Shown here: in pieces, positions 42,401 through 54,770 of the stretch | Numbering within the stretch: position 1 is the stretch's first letter | Layout of the letters: each line of letters starts with the position of its first letter | Source: Macrothele yani | Taxonomy: Eukaryota > Arthropoda > Arachnida > Araneae > Macrothelidae | Reading direction: 5' to 3' | NCBI GenBank assembly: GCA_039090855.1 | Contig: CM076996.1 | Span: forward strand, 52,046,469-52,110,468 | DNA length: 64,000 nucleotides | Program-made: the position numbers and the translations under genes | The notes under the pieces: model-generated | What the model was told of the DNA's origin: nothing | The model's input: the letters and a program-made list of their open reading frames with translations, nothing else | Databases searched by the model: none

Positions 42401-45400
42401 AGGCTTGTAAATTTGTAAAGAATTTTGATATAGAATGTATAAATATGTTCAGAGGAAAAGTTGCCAGTTATAAACTGTCAGCATACAGGGACATAATGTT
42501 TGATTAGTATTGAAATTAAAGAAAGCATTTGTAAGGCAAAGCAAATCTGAAGCTACAGGCAAAACTGACAGGTAAACCTAATTATTAAATAGACATAATA
42601 TCTAAGATATTGTTTACCTGATATTAGCAAAGTATTTCGCACGTTGTTGCTCCATGAAGCATGTGGTCCTAGACTGAGAGAGGTCAATTATGTTGCAGGT
42701 TTTTTGGTTAGTTAAAATTTTTTTATAAATAAAACAATTAGGTTATATTGTTATCAGTTCAACATTCATTCATTTGCACAATCAAACGTTTTAAATTTAC
42801 TATTAATTAAAAGATTGTATTAGAAAAAGTTATACTCATCGGGTCAGGAGATGTCTCTCAAGAGGCTCTTCGTCACGTTACGGCGAACGCTTTCAGCACT
42901 TCCTGAGTGCCATTGTCGGGCCTTCTACTACCTACACGAGGGTTTCTCGCATGTGTGTAGCCACAGGAGTTGCATGTCAGAAAACGAAGAGAAGGTTTTG
43001 CGTCCTGTCCTGTATGTGTTAGGTGATTGTTTCTCATGTGTCGCCATCTATTGGATGAGTTGGTAGGTATATCAGTCGTAAGTAAAAATTTTTCACCCTT
43101 TTTAGTGTAGATATTTTTGAGCTATTATTATTTATTTGTAGAAACAGGTGTATTATTTTTAGTCCTTTATTAAATGGTGCAGCTTTTTGTAATGTTCCTT
43201 TTTTGTCTTTTTTTATGGATTTTTTTGCTTTCTATAAGTGACTTCCAGGCTGTATCTAAGGTGGTGGGGGTAAGTTGCATATTTTATCTTTTTTTTTTTT
43301 TTTTGTTCACTTATAACACTTTCAGAAATCCTTAATTCTTTTTTGTTTGTGTATGTGGTTAGTAATTTAATATTTTCAAACTCAGGATATTGATTATGAT
43401 TAACGCAGTGTTGAATAAGTGCAGGCGGTCGGTCGTAGTGAGCGATGGGTTTGGTTCTTCGGGGCGCTCCATGGTAACAATGGCACACACAACAGCAACT
43501 AGGGCCTCTGTGAATCTTGGAGAGGTTCCAGCTAGTTCTGTTGACATTGGCGAAAAGACCCCAAGTCACTGGGTTTTGTTCCAGAATCCTTAGGTTGAAT
43601 GACCAACTGGAACCCTCAGCTGTGGGCTAATCCCCCACACTGATGTACTTACCTGATTAAAAAGACAAAAAGAAATATTAAGAATGACTCAAGTGTGGGA
43701 TGTGGTGGACCTACCACACTTGAGAAGGACATTCTACCACCGAATCGACCTGGACTTTCTAAACTGCGTATGATACAGAGATTTCGGCTGAGTGAATGTA
43801 AGTTTGGTGTATGTAATACTAGAGGTATAAATGGCAAGATGAGTGAGGTGGTTGAGGAGATGAATAAGTATAGACTGGATGTGCTGTGTGTAAGTGAAAC
43901 CAAAAAGAAGGAAATTGGGGTAGAAGTGAAAGGCATGGCGAGTGTGTGGTCTGGAGTATTGGATAAAGTGAGAGGACAGGCTGGTGTGAGAACAGGCGAT
44001 TTTAAGTGAAAAGATGAAAAATAACTTGATTCACTATAGTTGCGTAAGTTAGAGAATTCTCTGGATTCATTTGAAAGTGAAGCTTCAGAGAATTGTAATT
44101 GTTGTAGTGTATGCTCCTTGTGACTCGGAACTTTCTGATAAGAAGGAAGATTTCTGGAATGAGCTAAAAGCTGTTTTGAGCCAGTTTGGTGCTAAAGAGA
44201 AAGTTATAATAGCAGGGGATTTCAATGCTAGAGTAGGTGTGCAGAATGCAATTGCTGACAATGTTCTGAATAAATTTAATGATCCTTATGTGAATGATAA
44301 TGGTGAAAGATTAATTGAACTCTGCATTGAGAATGGTTTGTGTGTATCTAATACATTTTTCAACCACAAGTATATCCACACGTATACTTGGGAAAATCTA
44401 ACTCTTGGTCAAAAGATTGTGATAGATTTTGTTGTCTACGATCAGCATCTGAAACACTTAGTTGTGGACACCCGTGTGATGAGAGGTGCTAATGTTGGTT
44501 CTGATCATTACTTGGTAGTGTCACGAGTGAAACTGAATGTTGGTTGGAGGAAAAGGAATAGGAAGAGACACAGGATAGAAAGAATAAAGGTTGACATGCT
44601 CCTTGAAGATCATCAGCATTATTCTGGCTTACTCAGAGAACGACTGAAGGAGCTGAAGTCTTGTGAGAGGGATGTAGAAAAGAAGTGGGAATGTTTTAAG
44701 AACTGTGTTGTCACGGCTGCTAAAGATGTCTGTAGCACCACAATAGTGGGTAACAATAGAGGTGATGCTTGGTGGTATAGTGAGATTGAAGAGGTAGTAA
44801 AGACAAAGAAGGAAGCCTATTTGGGGATGTTGCAAGGTAGAGTCTCTGTGGATGAATAACACTGTAAGAAGCGTGAAGCTGCCAAGCTGGTTCGCCAGAG
44901 TAAGGCAAAAGATAGGAAGGAGAAGGTAGAAAGGCATAAACTGGCTTTTTGGAAAGATAGGAAGTCTTTCTGGAAGTACATGAGACTCAGGAAAAATAGG
45001 GGAAACAAAGGTGTAAGTTGTGTGAAGAATGAGATCGAGGAAATGACATGGGAGCCGAATGAGTTAAGTGGAAGATGGGGTGAATACTTCTGCGAGTTAT
45101 TAGATCAGGAAAGCAAAGATGATTCTGAGACAGACGCAGATGATGTCACAATGAGGGATGGAAGCACAGGAGGGATCTCAAGAGAAGAGGTGTATAAAAG
45201 CTCTAAAATCTCTTCAGAATGGTAAGGCTCCGGGAGTTGGCATAACTGCCGATTTGTTTAAATATGGTGGCAACTCTGTGACTGGTTAACTGAAATTTGC
45301 CAGTTGTGCTGGGAGCTAGGAATGGTCCCTTGGGATTGGAAGGATGCTATCATTGTTCCCTTGCATAAGGGAAAAGGTGATCAGACAGACTACAAGAACT

Positions 45401-45813
45401 ATTTTAGTATTAGCCTACTGAGTGTGCCAGGGAAAGCGCTTGGTAAGGTTGTTATTGAAAAAGTACGGGGTCTTACATCAATGAAAGTGTGGGATGTTCA
45501 GAGTGGTTTTATGCCTGGTAAAGGCTGCACTAACCAGATTTTTGCATTACGCACGATGATTGAAAAGTATCTGGCTGTTGGGAAGAAAACTGCCTTCATA
45601 GATTTAGAGAAAGCTTACGACTGAGTGAATAGGACACTTTTGTGGAAGGTATTGAATGAATATGGTGTTACTGGGAATCTACTTAATAGTGTAAAAGCCA
45701 TGTATGCTGGTAGTAAAGCTTGTGTATGAGTGAATAGTGTTTTATCAAAATGGGTTTCTATTGGTGCAGGAGTTAGACAAGGTTGTGTAATGTCACCATG
45801 GCTGTTTAATATA

Positions 45814-47037
45814 CACTGAAGTGCCAGAAAAACTGGTACACCAGTCTAATACTTGGTAGGTCCCCCACTGGAGCGCAGGACTGCAGAAATATGACGGGGC
45901 ATGGACTCCACTAGCTTCTGGAAATATGATGTAGGCAGTGCACACCATACCTGCTGCAGAGCATTCCACAATTCGGGTGTATTCCGAGGTGAGGTCTCGG
46001 ATTGCTGTGTTTGATAGCGCGTTGCATGGCATTCCAAATGTGTCCTATCACGTTCAGAATTGGGACTTGGGTGGGAATGGCAACACCCAAAACTCAGATG
46101 AATGCTCCTCTAACCATAATGTGGCATCCTGACACTTTTATGGAGGTGCATTATCCTGTTGGAATAGGCCCAACCCATCGGCATGAATGCAGGACATGAA
46201 CGGGTGTACCTCGTCAGAAAGGATGCGCACAGAGCGTTGGCCGGTCACAGATGTTTGTAGACATACCAGGGGTCCCAGTGAAGTCTAGCTAAACCCACGC
46301 TATACCATTATGGACCCCTCACCAGTCGGTACAGTTCCCCGTTAACAGGCGGAATCCATGGCTTCATGGGGTTTGCTCCACACACGAATCCTATCATCTG
46401 CCCGATACAGTTGGAAACGTGACTCGTCGGATCAGGCTACTTGTTTCCAGCCATCAAGTGTCCAGTGGCGGTGTTGCCGTGCCCAAGCGAGGTGCATAGC
46501 TCTGTGTCATGCACCCATCAAGGGGACTCGAGTTGGGCGTCGGCTCCCAAAGCCCATATTGTGCAGGGTATGTTGCACAGTCCAGACGCTGATGCTTGTT
46601 GAGGCTCCAGCATTAAATTCCGATGATACCTGCGAGAGTGTTGCACACCTATCGCGTGAAAGGATTCTTGACAGCCGACGATGGTCACGTTCACCCAATG
46701 TCTTTTTACGGCCACACTGGTATCATAGGTTGGAAGTTTTGCCGAAATTCTTGTAGTCACGGTACACCCTTGCAATGGTTGTCCGTGAAAATCCAAACTT
46801 CTTTTCTACCTCCGAAATCCTATGGCCCATCTCACGAGCGCCAACTATGACACCGCATTGAAAATCGCTTAAATCATTATTACTTGTCATTCTCATGCCG
46901 AAAACAGCTCTGACAGCTGGCAAGGATGCCTATCGCTTTATATATGCACTGGCGGACACAACTGAGTACGCACATAGGTGACGTTGCTATGTATTTTGCA
47001 TAAGCTCGTCTGTACCAGTTTTTATTGCACTTCAGTG
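45814..47037 (-). mobile_element. Tc1-like transposon inserted in the LINE reverse transcriptase
   Basis: The ends CACTGAAGTGCCAGAAAAACTGGTAC (45814) and GTACCAGTTTTTATTGCACTTCAGTG (to 47037) are inverted. TA flanks both. It lies between codons of the LINE RT: the left piece ends SPWLFNI and the right resumes FIDSFIRDA, in frame once the element and one TA are removed. The 1224-bp body carries a broken transposase on the minus strand. Confidence 0.92.
45846..46896 (-). pseudogene. Tc1-like transposase, frameshifted
   Basis: It starts near 46896 with MRMTSNNDLSDFQCGVIVGAREM, then a helix-turn-helix with HRISEVEKKFGFSRTTIARVYRDY. After frameshifts come VNVTIVGCQESF and GLCNIPCTIWALG, and in another frame the first catalytic region reads SDPTSHVS instead of SDESRF. 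The second block QQDNAPP is followed by a stop. The third catalytic block is not preserved. The C-terminus LVESMPRHISAVLRSSGGPTKY ends at 45849. Multiple frameshifts indicate an old copy, but the terminal repeats are well kept. Confidence 0.8.
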
Positions 47038-48028
47038 TATTTATAGACTCATTCATTCGTGATGCCAAAATAGGTAATAGTGGTTTATGTCTTGGTGATA
47101 TCAGTGTGTGCAGATTGCTGTATGCTGATGACACTGTCTTGTTGGCAGAGAGCAAAAGTGATTTGCAGAGTTTGTTGTCTCGGATGCACGAAGTTTGCAT
47201 GAAATTCAAACTGGATATAAATAAGGAAAAACCAAAGTTATGGTGTTTGAGAGAGGAATGGGTAGCACTGAATGTAATGTAAGTATAAATGGCACTGTGA
47301 TTGACAAGGTGAGTGAATTTGTGTATTTAGGAAGCAGGTTTGACAGAGAGGACAAATTGGATGGTGAAATTAGTAGGAGAGTTAATTCTTCATTGAAAGT
47401 CATAGCTGCTCTGGGAGGGTTTTCACAGGAATGATGGGTTCTCTAGAGAGTCCTGCATGGCTGTGTATGAAACTGTAATTGTTCCTACTCTGATGTATGG
47501 CAGTGAAACCTGGGTACTGCAGAAGAAACATCGGAGTTGTTTGTCTGCTGGAGAAATGCGTTACTTACGTGGGGTTTGTGGCAAGACATGGTCTGATTGT
47601 GTGAGGAATGAAGATGTATTGCAGTTTTGTGATGTAAAGCAAAATGTTGTTAGCAGGGTGGAGACCAATATGCTTCGGTGGTTTGGCCATGTTGAAAGAA
47701 TGAGTGATAAGATGCTTACTAAGAAAATCTTTTTAACCCAAGTGGCAGGAAGGAAAGGCAGAGGAAGGCCAAGGAAGACATGTGTGGATCAGATTCAGGA
47801 GTGTCTGCATGAGAAAAAGATTATGAGTATGATGTATAAAAGATCTTGTGTACGGCGTGTAATGGATATCAGTGAAGCCCAAGTTGTATGCCAATATCGC
47901 TGTAAATGGAGAAGTTTGATACGACAACAGTAAGTAAAAATATCTGGTAGTTTGTATTTTTTTTGTTGCTAACCTCTGAATCTCAGAGAACAGCTTAGTG
48001 ATATGTATGTATGTTTGAATAAGTGCAG

Positions 48029-48640
48029 TTTTTTCTTCTTTTTTGTTCGTTTTTTATATGTTGATGTAATCTTTTTATTAATCTATTTTTTTGTACTACC
48101 AATGTAAGAGATGTGGTCTCCAGAACTCTGTGAAACAATAGGAATTTTTTACACACCTGCTAATTGTAGTATATTATTGTTATATTTTTTATTTATAACT
48201 TAGTCACCAGTATTCTGAACAGAATGACCAAAAACAATGTTGTGTTTCTTCATTATTTTAAAAAATTTCCACTTAGTCCTCTAATAAAAGGAAAAGAACT
48301 TAAAAATTTGTATTTCTTTTTGGAAAGTTTTGACTAGACTTTAAATTCTTCTTGTATTCAAAAATCAACTTTTTAGCAGTTTTTGTGTCATACCCATATT
48401 GTTTGGTTGTGTTAATAATCCATTGGATTTCTTCTTCTCTGTCCTTTCTTTTTGAGGATGTGTGAAGGCTCGTTTTACCCAATTCCTAATACTATTTACT
48501 TTATGAGTTTTTGGGTGTTCAGATTGTTATGGGATTGTTATAGGTACATAGGGCGGTTTTCTAAAAACTGTATTCAAAATTTAAGTCTTTTTTTTTTTAT
48601 GTTAGTTCAGTATCTAAAAAGGAATTTTTTTCATCTTTAG
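48029..48640 (-). pseudogene. PLE2 minus-strand copy: RT tail and GIY-YIG remnant
   Basis: The minus strand reads from the palindrome centre (about 48640) through a segment equivalent to the + copy: RKDREEEIQWIINTTKQYGYDTKTAKKLIFEYKKNL (48435-48330). It then passes into decayed sequence with GDHISYIGST-like bases near 48120-48090, the GIY-YIG region. The LINE insertion at 43425-48014 separates it from the rest of its arm (42588-43424). Frameshifts and AT-rich drift are heavy. Confidence 0.65.
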
Positions 48641-48679
48641 ATATTGAACTAATAAAAAATCTAAAAAGGAAATTTTTTC

Positions 48680-49300
48680 ATCTTTAGATATTGAACTAAT
48701 AAAAAAAGACTTAAATTTTGAATACAGAGTTTTTAGAAAACCAACATATGTACCTATAATGATCCCATATCAATCTGAACACCCAAAAACTCATAAAGTA
48801 AATAGTATTAGGAATTGGGTAAAACGAGCCTTCACACATTCCTCAAAAAGGAAGGACAGAGAAGAAGAAATCCAATGGATTATTAACACAACCAAACAAT
48901 ATGGGTATGACACAAAAACTGTTAAAAAGTTGATTTTTGAATACAAAAAGAATTTAAAGGAGTCTAGTCAAAACATTCCAAAAAGAAATAAACATTTTCA
49001 GGTTCTTTCCCTTTTATTAGAGGACTAAGTGGAAAATTTTTAAGATTAATGAAGAAACACAACATTATTTTTGGTCATTCTGTTCAGAATATTGGTGACT
49101 TAGTTATAAAAAAAAATTGACAATAATATACTACAATCAGCAGGCATGTATGAAATTCCTATTGTTTCACAGAGTTCTGGAGACCACACTTCTTACATTG
49201 GTAGCACAAAAAATAGATTAATAAAAACATTACATCAACATATAAAAAACTGGAACAAAAAGAAGAAAAACTACACTTATTCAACACTGCGTTAATCATA
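48680..49300 (+). pseudogene. PLE2 plus-strand copy: RT C-terminus and GIY-YIG nuclease
   Basis: From about 48700 the frame reads FEYRVFRKPTYVPIMIPYQSEHP-like sequence (the Penelope block after YxDD, with RKPT). It continues open at 48759-49028 with NSIRNWVKRAFTHSSKRKD and IFEYKKNLKESSQNIPKRN. After a stop at 49026 and frameshifts, a GIY-YIG segment reads AGMYEIPIVSQSSGDHTSYIGSTKNRLIKTLHQH (about 49137-49240). Nuclease catalytic residues beyond the YIG motif are not assured. The reverse transcriptase catalytic core is missing because of truncation at the palindrome centre. Confidence 0.75.
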
Positions 49301-50458
49301 AACAATATCCTGATTTCAAAAATATTAAATTACTAACCACCCACACAAACGAAAAATAATTAAGGATTTCTGAAAGTGTTATAATTGAAAAAAAAAAAAA
49401 AAAGATAAAATATTTTACAGGACCTCACCACCCTAGATACAGCCTGGAAGTCACTTATAAAAGTGAAAATATCCATAAAAAAGACAAAAAAAAAAAAAAA
49501 AAAACATTACAGAAAGTCACACCATTTAATAAAGGGCTAAAAATAACACACCTGTTTCTACAAAAAAATAATAATAGCTCAAAAATATCTACACTAAAAA
49601 GGGGAAAAAAATTGTACTTTCAACTGATATACCTACCAACTCATCCAATAGATGGCGACACATGAGAAACAATCACCTAACACATACAGGCCGCAAAACC
49701 TTTCCTTCGTTTCCCGACATGCAACTCCTGCGGCTGCACACATGCGAGAAACTCTCGTGTAGGTAGTAGAAGGCCCGACGATGGCACTCAGGAAGTGCCG
49801 AAAGTGCTCGCCGTAACAACGTGGCAAAGAGCCTCTTGAGAGACAACTCCCGACCCGATGAGTATAACTTTTTCTAATACAATCTTTTAATTAAGAATTA
49901 CAAGGTTGCTTACCTATTTTCACATTTCACTGCACGTTTCATTCTTTATGCCGTCATGCGTGGTACAATTTTTGGTCTTCAGGTTCTTTCAAATGTTCTA
50001 CGAACACTGAAGTCTGTGAAGTGCCTTGTTGTCCAGGTTGCAAAATTGTATCCTCCCCTCCCACCCTTACGACCAGCGTGTAAAACCTAACCTTCGTTGC
50101 TAAAAACCCAATTCTTGAACACAAAAATCTTTTGATATTATCAACGAACATAAGCTGCCTATTTACAAACATACAAAATACCGAACGAAAATGTTAAAAA
50201 CGTATATACAACTATTTACATACGACTCTTCTTCTCAACATCCCATGAACAACCAACCACACCCTAAGCCATTCTAATGCCGACTGCCTCAAGTACTTTC
50301 TACCCTCTACTGGGTTACCTTTAGGAGGTGTTCTAGATGTTTTCTCTTCTGCCACTGCAGCAAGAGTGAGCGACACACCGGGCTTCCTCGCCCCGCCCGC
50401 CCGCCCCATCGTCATCTACAAAAAGCTTCCACCGTGGCTCCATCTGTTATCGACTTTA

Positions 50459-52420
50459 ATAACAAATAAAGGTAACTTGATCACGCTAGTTACGTTAACT
50501 GAAACTTTTACAAAAAGTTCGTAAGTTGGAAGCTTTCGACCTTATCTTAGGTCTTCATCACGCCAATGGAGGACTAAGATTGTCCTAGCCGTATGCAAAG
50601 CAGATAAAGTTGGTTGCCCAGTCATCATTGGTAAAGAAACTCTAAACCAAAAAGTGCTTTCTTTTCTTACATCTGCTAACTGCATCCCTTACAGTCAGAC
50701 ACCACCAATTCACTCAAAAACTCAGTTGACAGATTAGCTAAGAAAGAGACTCTTCAATCCTTCCTTGGTGATATATCACCCCCTCCTTACTTTAGAACTC
50801 CCAGGCTCTTCCTGCAAGTGAAACTGCATAAAGCTGGTAACCCCATCAGACCTTGAGTGGAATATTCTTTTTCTCCAGCAGTAAACCTTGAAAAGAGATT
50901 GGTCCTCAAATGCAAATCCCTGGCAGCCAACCATCCTCATACAGTTGTCTCTACTTCAAACTTCATCCACAACCTTCCTAATTCGTTTTCTCCTTGTGAT
51001 AATCTGTATACTCTTGATGTAGAATCTTTGTTTCCCTCTGTACCATATTTTGATTCCTACATGCTCCTCATGAAGAAATTGATTCTTCATTTTGAACCCC
51101 CGGTCCTCTTATCAAAGATCTTTATGATTGTTTCCACACTATTCATCAACACAGTTGTTTTGTTTTCAACAAAATTGTGTATAGGCAACAATCTGGTCTC
51201 CCCACGGGCTGATCTCTTTCCCCTCTGCTTGCTGAAATCTACATGCAACATATTGAAGTTTCCATCATTCCTCTATACCCTTTTCAACCTTCCCTATGGT
51301 TAAGATATGTAGACGACATTTTCATTAGCTGGCCACATTCCGAGTCTGAACTACAGATACTGATCAACTCCATTACGGAAAAATTTCCTTCCATTAAGCT
51401 CACTATATCTAAGGAAGTAAATCACAAAATTGATTTCCTGGATGTATCTATCTGCAGAAACGCTGATCTCTCCATTACTCGTTCCGTCTATCGAAAACCT
51501 TCTGCGGCCACTAACATCATTCCCTACAAATCTTGCACCCTGCATCTCTACAAACTTGCAGCATTGAAGTCCTACATCCACAGGGCTCATATCATTTGCA
51601 ACAACCAACTCTTTCTTCAAGAAGAACTCTCCAAAATTTCTACAATAGCCCTCTCTCATGGTTTCCCTGCTGTTATAGTCAACTCCCTCATAAAGAAATA
51701 TGAAAACCATTCGAAAATCGAATGCCTCCTTCCTCACAAGAAAGAAGACCTGAAATTCTGTGGTTCTGTTTCTTACCATCCTTCCTATGCTTATAAGTTA
51801 CAGATTCTTTTTAGAAGTTTTGGTTACCATCTTGCCATTAAATCTACCCCAAACATCTTGAAACTTCTACAAAGGGATAGGGACAAAGTTGAAAGCCTGA
51901 ACCTCCCAGGAGTTTACTGCATTCCTATCTCTTCTTCTACTGGGGATAACTTATACATTGGAAGCACATACAGGAGCATTAGCCATAGAATTTTAGAACA
52001 TAGAAAAGATGTTTCGAAAGCCAATCCCAATACTGCCTTGTCTATTTTGACAATGGAAGACACATCTGCAGTTCCCCACTGGAACGAAGCAAAACGAATT
52101 GCTTCTTTTGACAATCGTTTTGCCCTCCGTTACCGTGAAAGCATAGAAATTATATTCAACTCAATGACTTGCAACTCCGAATCTCCTCTCTACATTCCGT
52201 TGATCTGGAGATCAATTCTAAGTTTTGGCAACAAAAATAAGAAAAATTCAAATGTAGAATCTGGCAACAATCTTAGTCCTCCATTGGCGTGATGAAGACC
52301 TAAGATAAGGTCGAAAGCTTCCAACTTACGAACTTTTTGTAAAAGTTTCAGTTAACGTAACTAGCGTGATCAGGTTACCTTTATTTGTTAATATTGTTAC
52401 GTGTTTTGCCCATAATCCTC
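50459..52420 (+). mobile_element. PLE4: Penelope-like element inserted in PLE3
   Basis: ATCGACTTTA flanks it (50449-50458, 52421-52430). Inverted arms of about 123 bp (50459-50583 and 52270-52391) bound a single + strand coding unit. A further 29 bp (52392-52420) follow the right arm only. The 1962-bp element is the youngest-looking Penelope copy here, with a 349-codon open frame over the RT end and the nuclease. It is 5'-truncated within the RT N-terminal region. Confidence 0.88.
50585..52292 (+). pseudogene. PLE4 reverse transcriptase plus GIY-YIG endonuclease, nearly intact
   Basis: The N-terminal RT part lies in broken frames at 50585-50860 (KADKVGCPVIIG, FLQVKLHKAGNPIRP). An open frame at 50857-51303 contains NLYTLDVESLFPSVPY. 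The frame then shifts to the long ORF at 51243-52292. That ORF has WLRYVDDIFISW (catalytic YVDD), KIDFLDVSICRN, TRSVYRKPSAATN and then the nuclease, GVYCIPISSSTGDNLYIGSTYRSISHRILEHRKDV (about 51910-52020). A conserved Glu-rich C-terminus with RYRESIEIIF follows. It ends in the right inverted arm. Two or three frameshifts and one stop break an otherwise complete protein. Penelope elements use the nuclease to open the target and the RT to copy their RNA there. Confidence 0.85.
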
Positions 52421-52439
52421 ATCGACTTTAGTGAACTCT

Positions 52440-53300
52440 TCTTTTTTTTTTCCCTTCTGTGTTTTTTGTTTTTTTTGGTCAATTTTTATTAGTTCTTTCC
52501 ATTTTTCATTCAGGACATTTGGATCGTTATTATTACAAATTCGGTCTCTATTTTTTTCAATTAATACAGATTCTGCAATACGTAGGTGTCTCTCATTGCG
52601 ACATGATTTTATTATTTTAATATCTTCAAAATTCGGGTATGTCTGGTTATCTAGACAGTATTGTATCAGTGCTGTTTTTGTTTCTTTTTTTTTGCCAATT
52701 ATTAATATGTTGTTTTAAGCGATGTTTTAGCTGATTTTTAGTACTTCCAATATACGATACTGGTGGGATTCCACTGATAGGTATTTCATACACACCAGCT
52801 TTTTCCAAGATACTACATTTTCCAGTGTTATTAATTATCATATCTCCAATAGTCATTACTTTATTTCCCATCTGTATTCCATATTTATGGCATAATTTAT
52901 TGATTTCCGTAGAGATTCCTGGTAGGTAAGGTGTTGTTCCAACATATTGTAATTGTTTTTTTCTTTTAGGTGAATATGTATCCTGCATCTTTACTTGTGC
53001 TTCATAAATCCATTTATTTATCTTCTGTGGAGGGTATCCATAGCTGTATGTGATTTTCTTTAATATAATTTATTTCTTCATTACGAAATTCTTCTTTAGT
53101 GGAATGTGTGAAAGCTCTTTTAATCAATGTTTTTATGCTATTGCATTTCTGTGCGTAAGGGTGTGTTGAGTTATATGGTATCCGAACTGGGACATATGTT
53201 TGTTTTCTACTTACCTTGTACTGCAGTTGGTTATTTTGCTTGATGATCTTTACATCCAAGTAAGGCAAGATATTTTCTTCTTCATGTTCTACTGTCCTTG
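52440..53300 (-). pseudogene. PLE3 minus-strand copy: RT C-terminus and GIY-YIG nuclease
   Basis: The minus strand begins at the palindrome centre with VEHEEENILPYLDVKIIKQNN and continues with SRKQTYVPVRIPYN and SIKTLIKRAFTHSTKEEFRNEEI (53270-53080). After a frameshift come MQDTYSPKRKKQLQYVGTTPYLPGI and the nuclease, AGVYEIPISGIPPVSYIGSTKNQLKHRLKQH (about 52810-52710). The catalytic YVDD box is lost because the copy starts downstream of it. Its sequence is almost identical to the + copy, so the inversion is recent relative to other decay. Confidence 0.8.
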
Positions 53301-53309
53301 TGTAAAGGT

Positions 53310-54770
53310 CCCACGAATGTTTGCAAAAATTAAAACACACAAGGATGGTAACCCCATGAGACTTTATTGTCCAAAAAGAACTCTCCATTGATTAATCTTG
53401 AAAAGAATATTTACAGTTTCTTGGCACCAATATTTATGAAAACACAATACAATGTAAAGAATACATATGAATTTATTGTAATTGTGAAAAATGTAAACCA
53501 AGATCTAAAAAATTACAGAATTTCTAGTAATGGATGTCAAGGCACCAGAAGCTATTGAGATTATTAATAAAAAATTACAACAGGATCAATCTCTTAATAA
53601 CACACAACTACAAGAGTTAAAAGGAATTTTATTATACATCTATGAAAATAATATCTTCCAATATGATGAGAAAATATACAAACAAAATTTTGGTGGCCCA
53701 ATGGGTTCTCCTCTGTCAAACCTGTTTGCTGAAGTAATTATGAACAGCATAGAAGAAAAAATTATCAGTGCATTGGATGAACCACCATTGGTTTACTGTA
53801 GATACGTAGATGATATCTTCATCATGACTAAAATGAAAATTGATGAGCTGGAATCTTCAACTCAAGAACTTAGTAATGTGTATCCCACAATTAAATTGAC
53901 AGTAGAACATGAAGAAGAAAATATCTTGCCTTACTTGGATGTAAAGATCATCAAGCAAAATAACCAACTGCAGTACAAGGTACATAGAAAACAAGCATAT
54001 GTCCCAGTTCTGATACCATATAACTAAACACACCCTTACGCACAGAAATGCAATATCATAAAAACATTGATTAAAAGAGCTTTCACACATTCCACTAAAG
54101 AAGAATTTCGTAATGAAGAAATAAATTATAATAAAGAAATCACATGCAGCTATGGAAACCCTCCACAGAAGATAAATAAATGGATTTATGAAGTACAAGT
54201 AAAGATGCAGGATACATATTCACCTAAAAGAAGAAAAAACAATTACAATATGTTGGAACAACACCTTACCTACCAGGAATCTCTATGAAAATCAATAAAT
54301 TATGCCATAAATATGGAATACAGATGGGAAATAAAGTAATGACTATTGGAGATATGATAATTAATAACACTGGAAAATGTAGTATCTTGGAAAAAGCTGG
54401 TGTGTATGAAATACCTATCAGTGGAATCCCACCAGTATCGTATATTGTGGAAGTACTAAAAATCAGCTAAAACATCGCTTAAAACAACATATTAATAATT
54501 GGCAAAAAAAAAAGAAGCAAGAACAGCACTGATACAATACTGTCTAGATAACCAGACATACCCGAATTTTGAAGATATTAAAATAATAAAATCATGCCGC
54601 AATGAGAGACACCTACGTATTGCAGAATCTTTATTAATTGAAAAAAATAGAGACCGAATTTGTAATAATAACGATCCAAATGTCCTGAATGAAAAATGGA
54701 AAGAACTAATAAAAATTGACCAAAAAAAAAAAAAAAACACAGAAGGGGGAAAAAATAGAAGAGTTCACTA
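53310..54770 (+). pseudogene. PLE3 plus-strand copy: RT with YVDD and GIY-YIG nuclease
   Basis: It begins with a finger-region motif RMFAKIKTHKDGNPMR (53315-53360), passes frameshifts, and opens at 53530-54027 with GGPMGSPLSNLFAEVIMNSI and CRYVDDIFIMTKM (catalytic YVDD, about 53800-53830), then ILPYLDVKII and HRKQAYVPVLIPYN. A stop at 54025 interrupts it. It continues as LIKRAFTHSTKEEFRNEEI and the nuclease GVYEIPISGIPPVSYI (54395-54450), where a frameshift splits YIGST. It ends near 54770 in the right arm. It is inactive through three or four breaks, but all domains are recognisable. Confidence 0.82.

Larger units (their letters stand above)
43785..47936 (+). pseudogene. LINE endonuclease-reverse transcriptase, frameshifted and interrupted
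   Basis: The order follows an AP-endonuclease LINE ORF2. ECKFGVCNTRGINGKM and LDVLCVSETKK form the endonuclease start (43790-43900). After a frameshift come VIVVVYAPCDSE, VIIAGDFNARVG and VGSDHYLVVSR (44071-44530). Reverse transcriptase motifs follow: IIVPLHKGKG, QSGFMPGKGCTNQIF, KTAFIDLEKAYD and GVRQGCVMSPWLFNI, where Tc1 interrupts at 45812. Beyond it is CRLLYADDTVLLAESK, which holds the catalytic YADD (47108-47155), then FVYLGSRFDREDKLDG and TLMYGSETWVLQ. The C-terminus GRKGRGRPRKTCVDQIQECL runs to the stop at 47931-47933. At least five frameshifts or stops occur. Confidence 0.88.
43425..48014 (+). mobile_element. RTE-like LINE, nearly full length, split by Tc1
   Basis: The element is flanked by the 14-bp TSD TTGAATAAGTGCAG (43411-43424, 48015-48028). 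It has a GC-richer 5' leader, an apurinic-type endonuclease, a reverse transcriptase, and a 3' end TTAGTGATATGTATGTATG whose ATGT tail is short microsatellite. Removing the Tc1 element (45814-47037) gives about 3.36 kb. Shorter copies at 32290, 40000, 57545, 58625 and 63317 belong to the same family. Clade assignment to RTE rests on domain order and the tail and is moderate. Confidence 0.88.
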
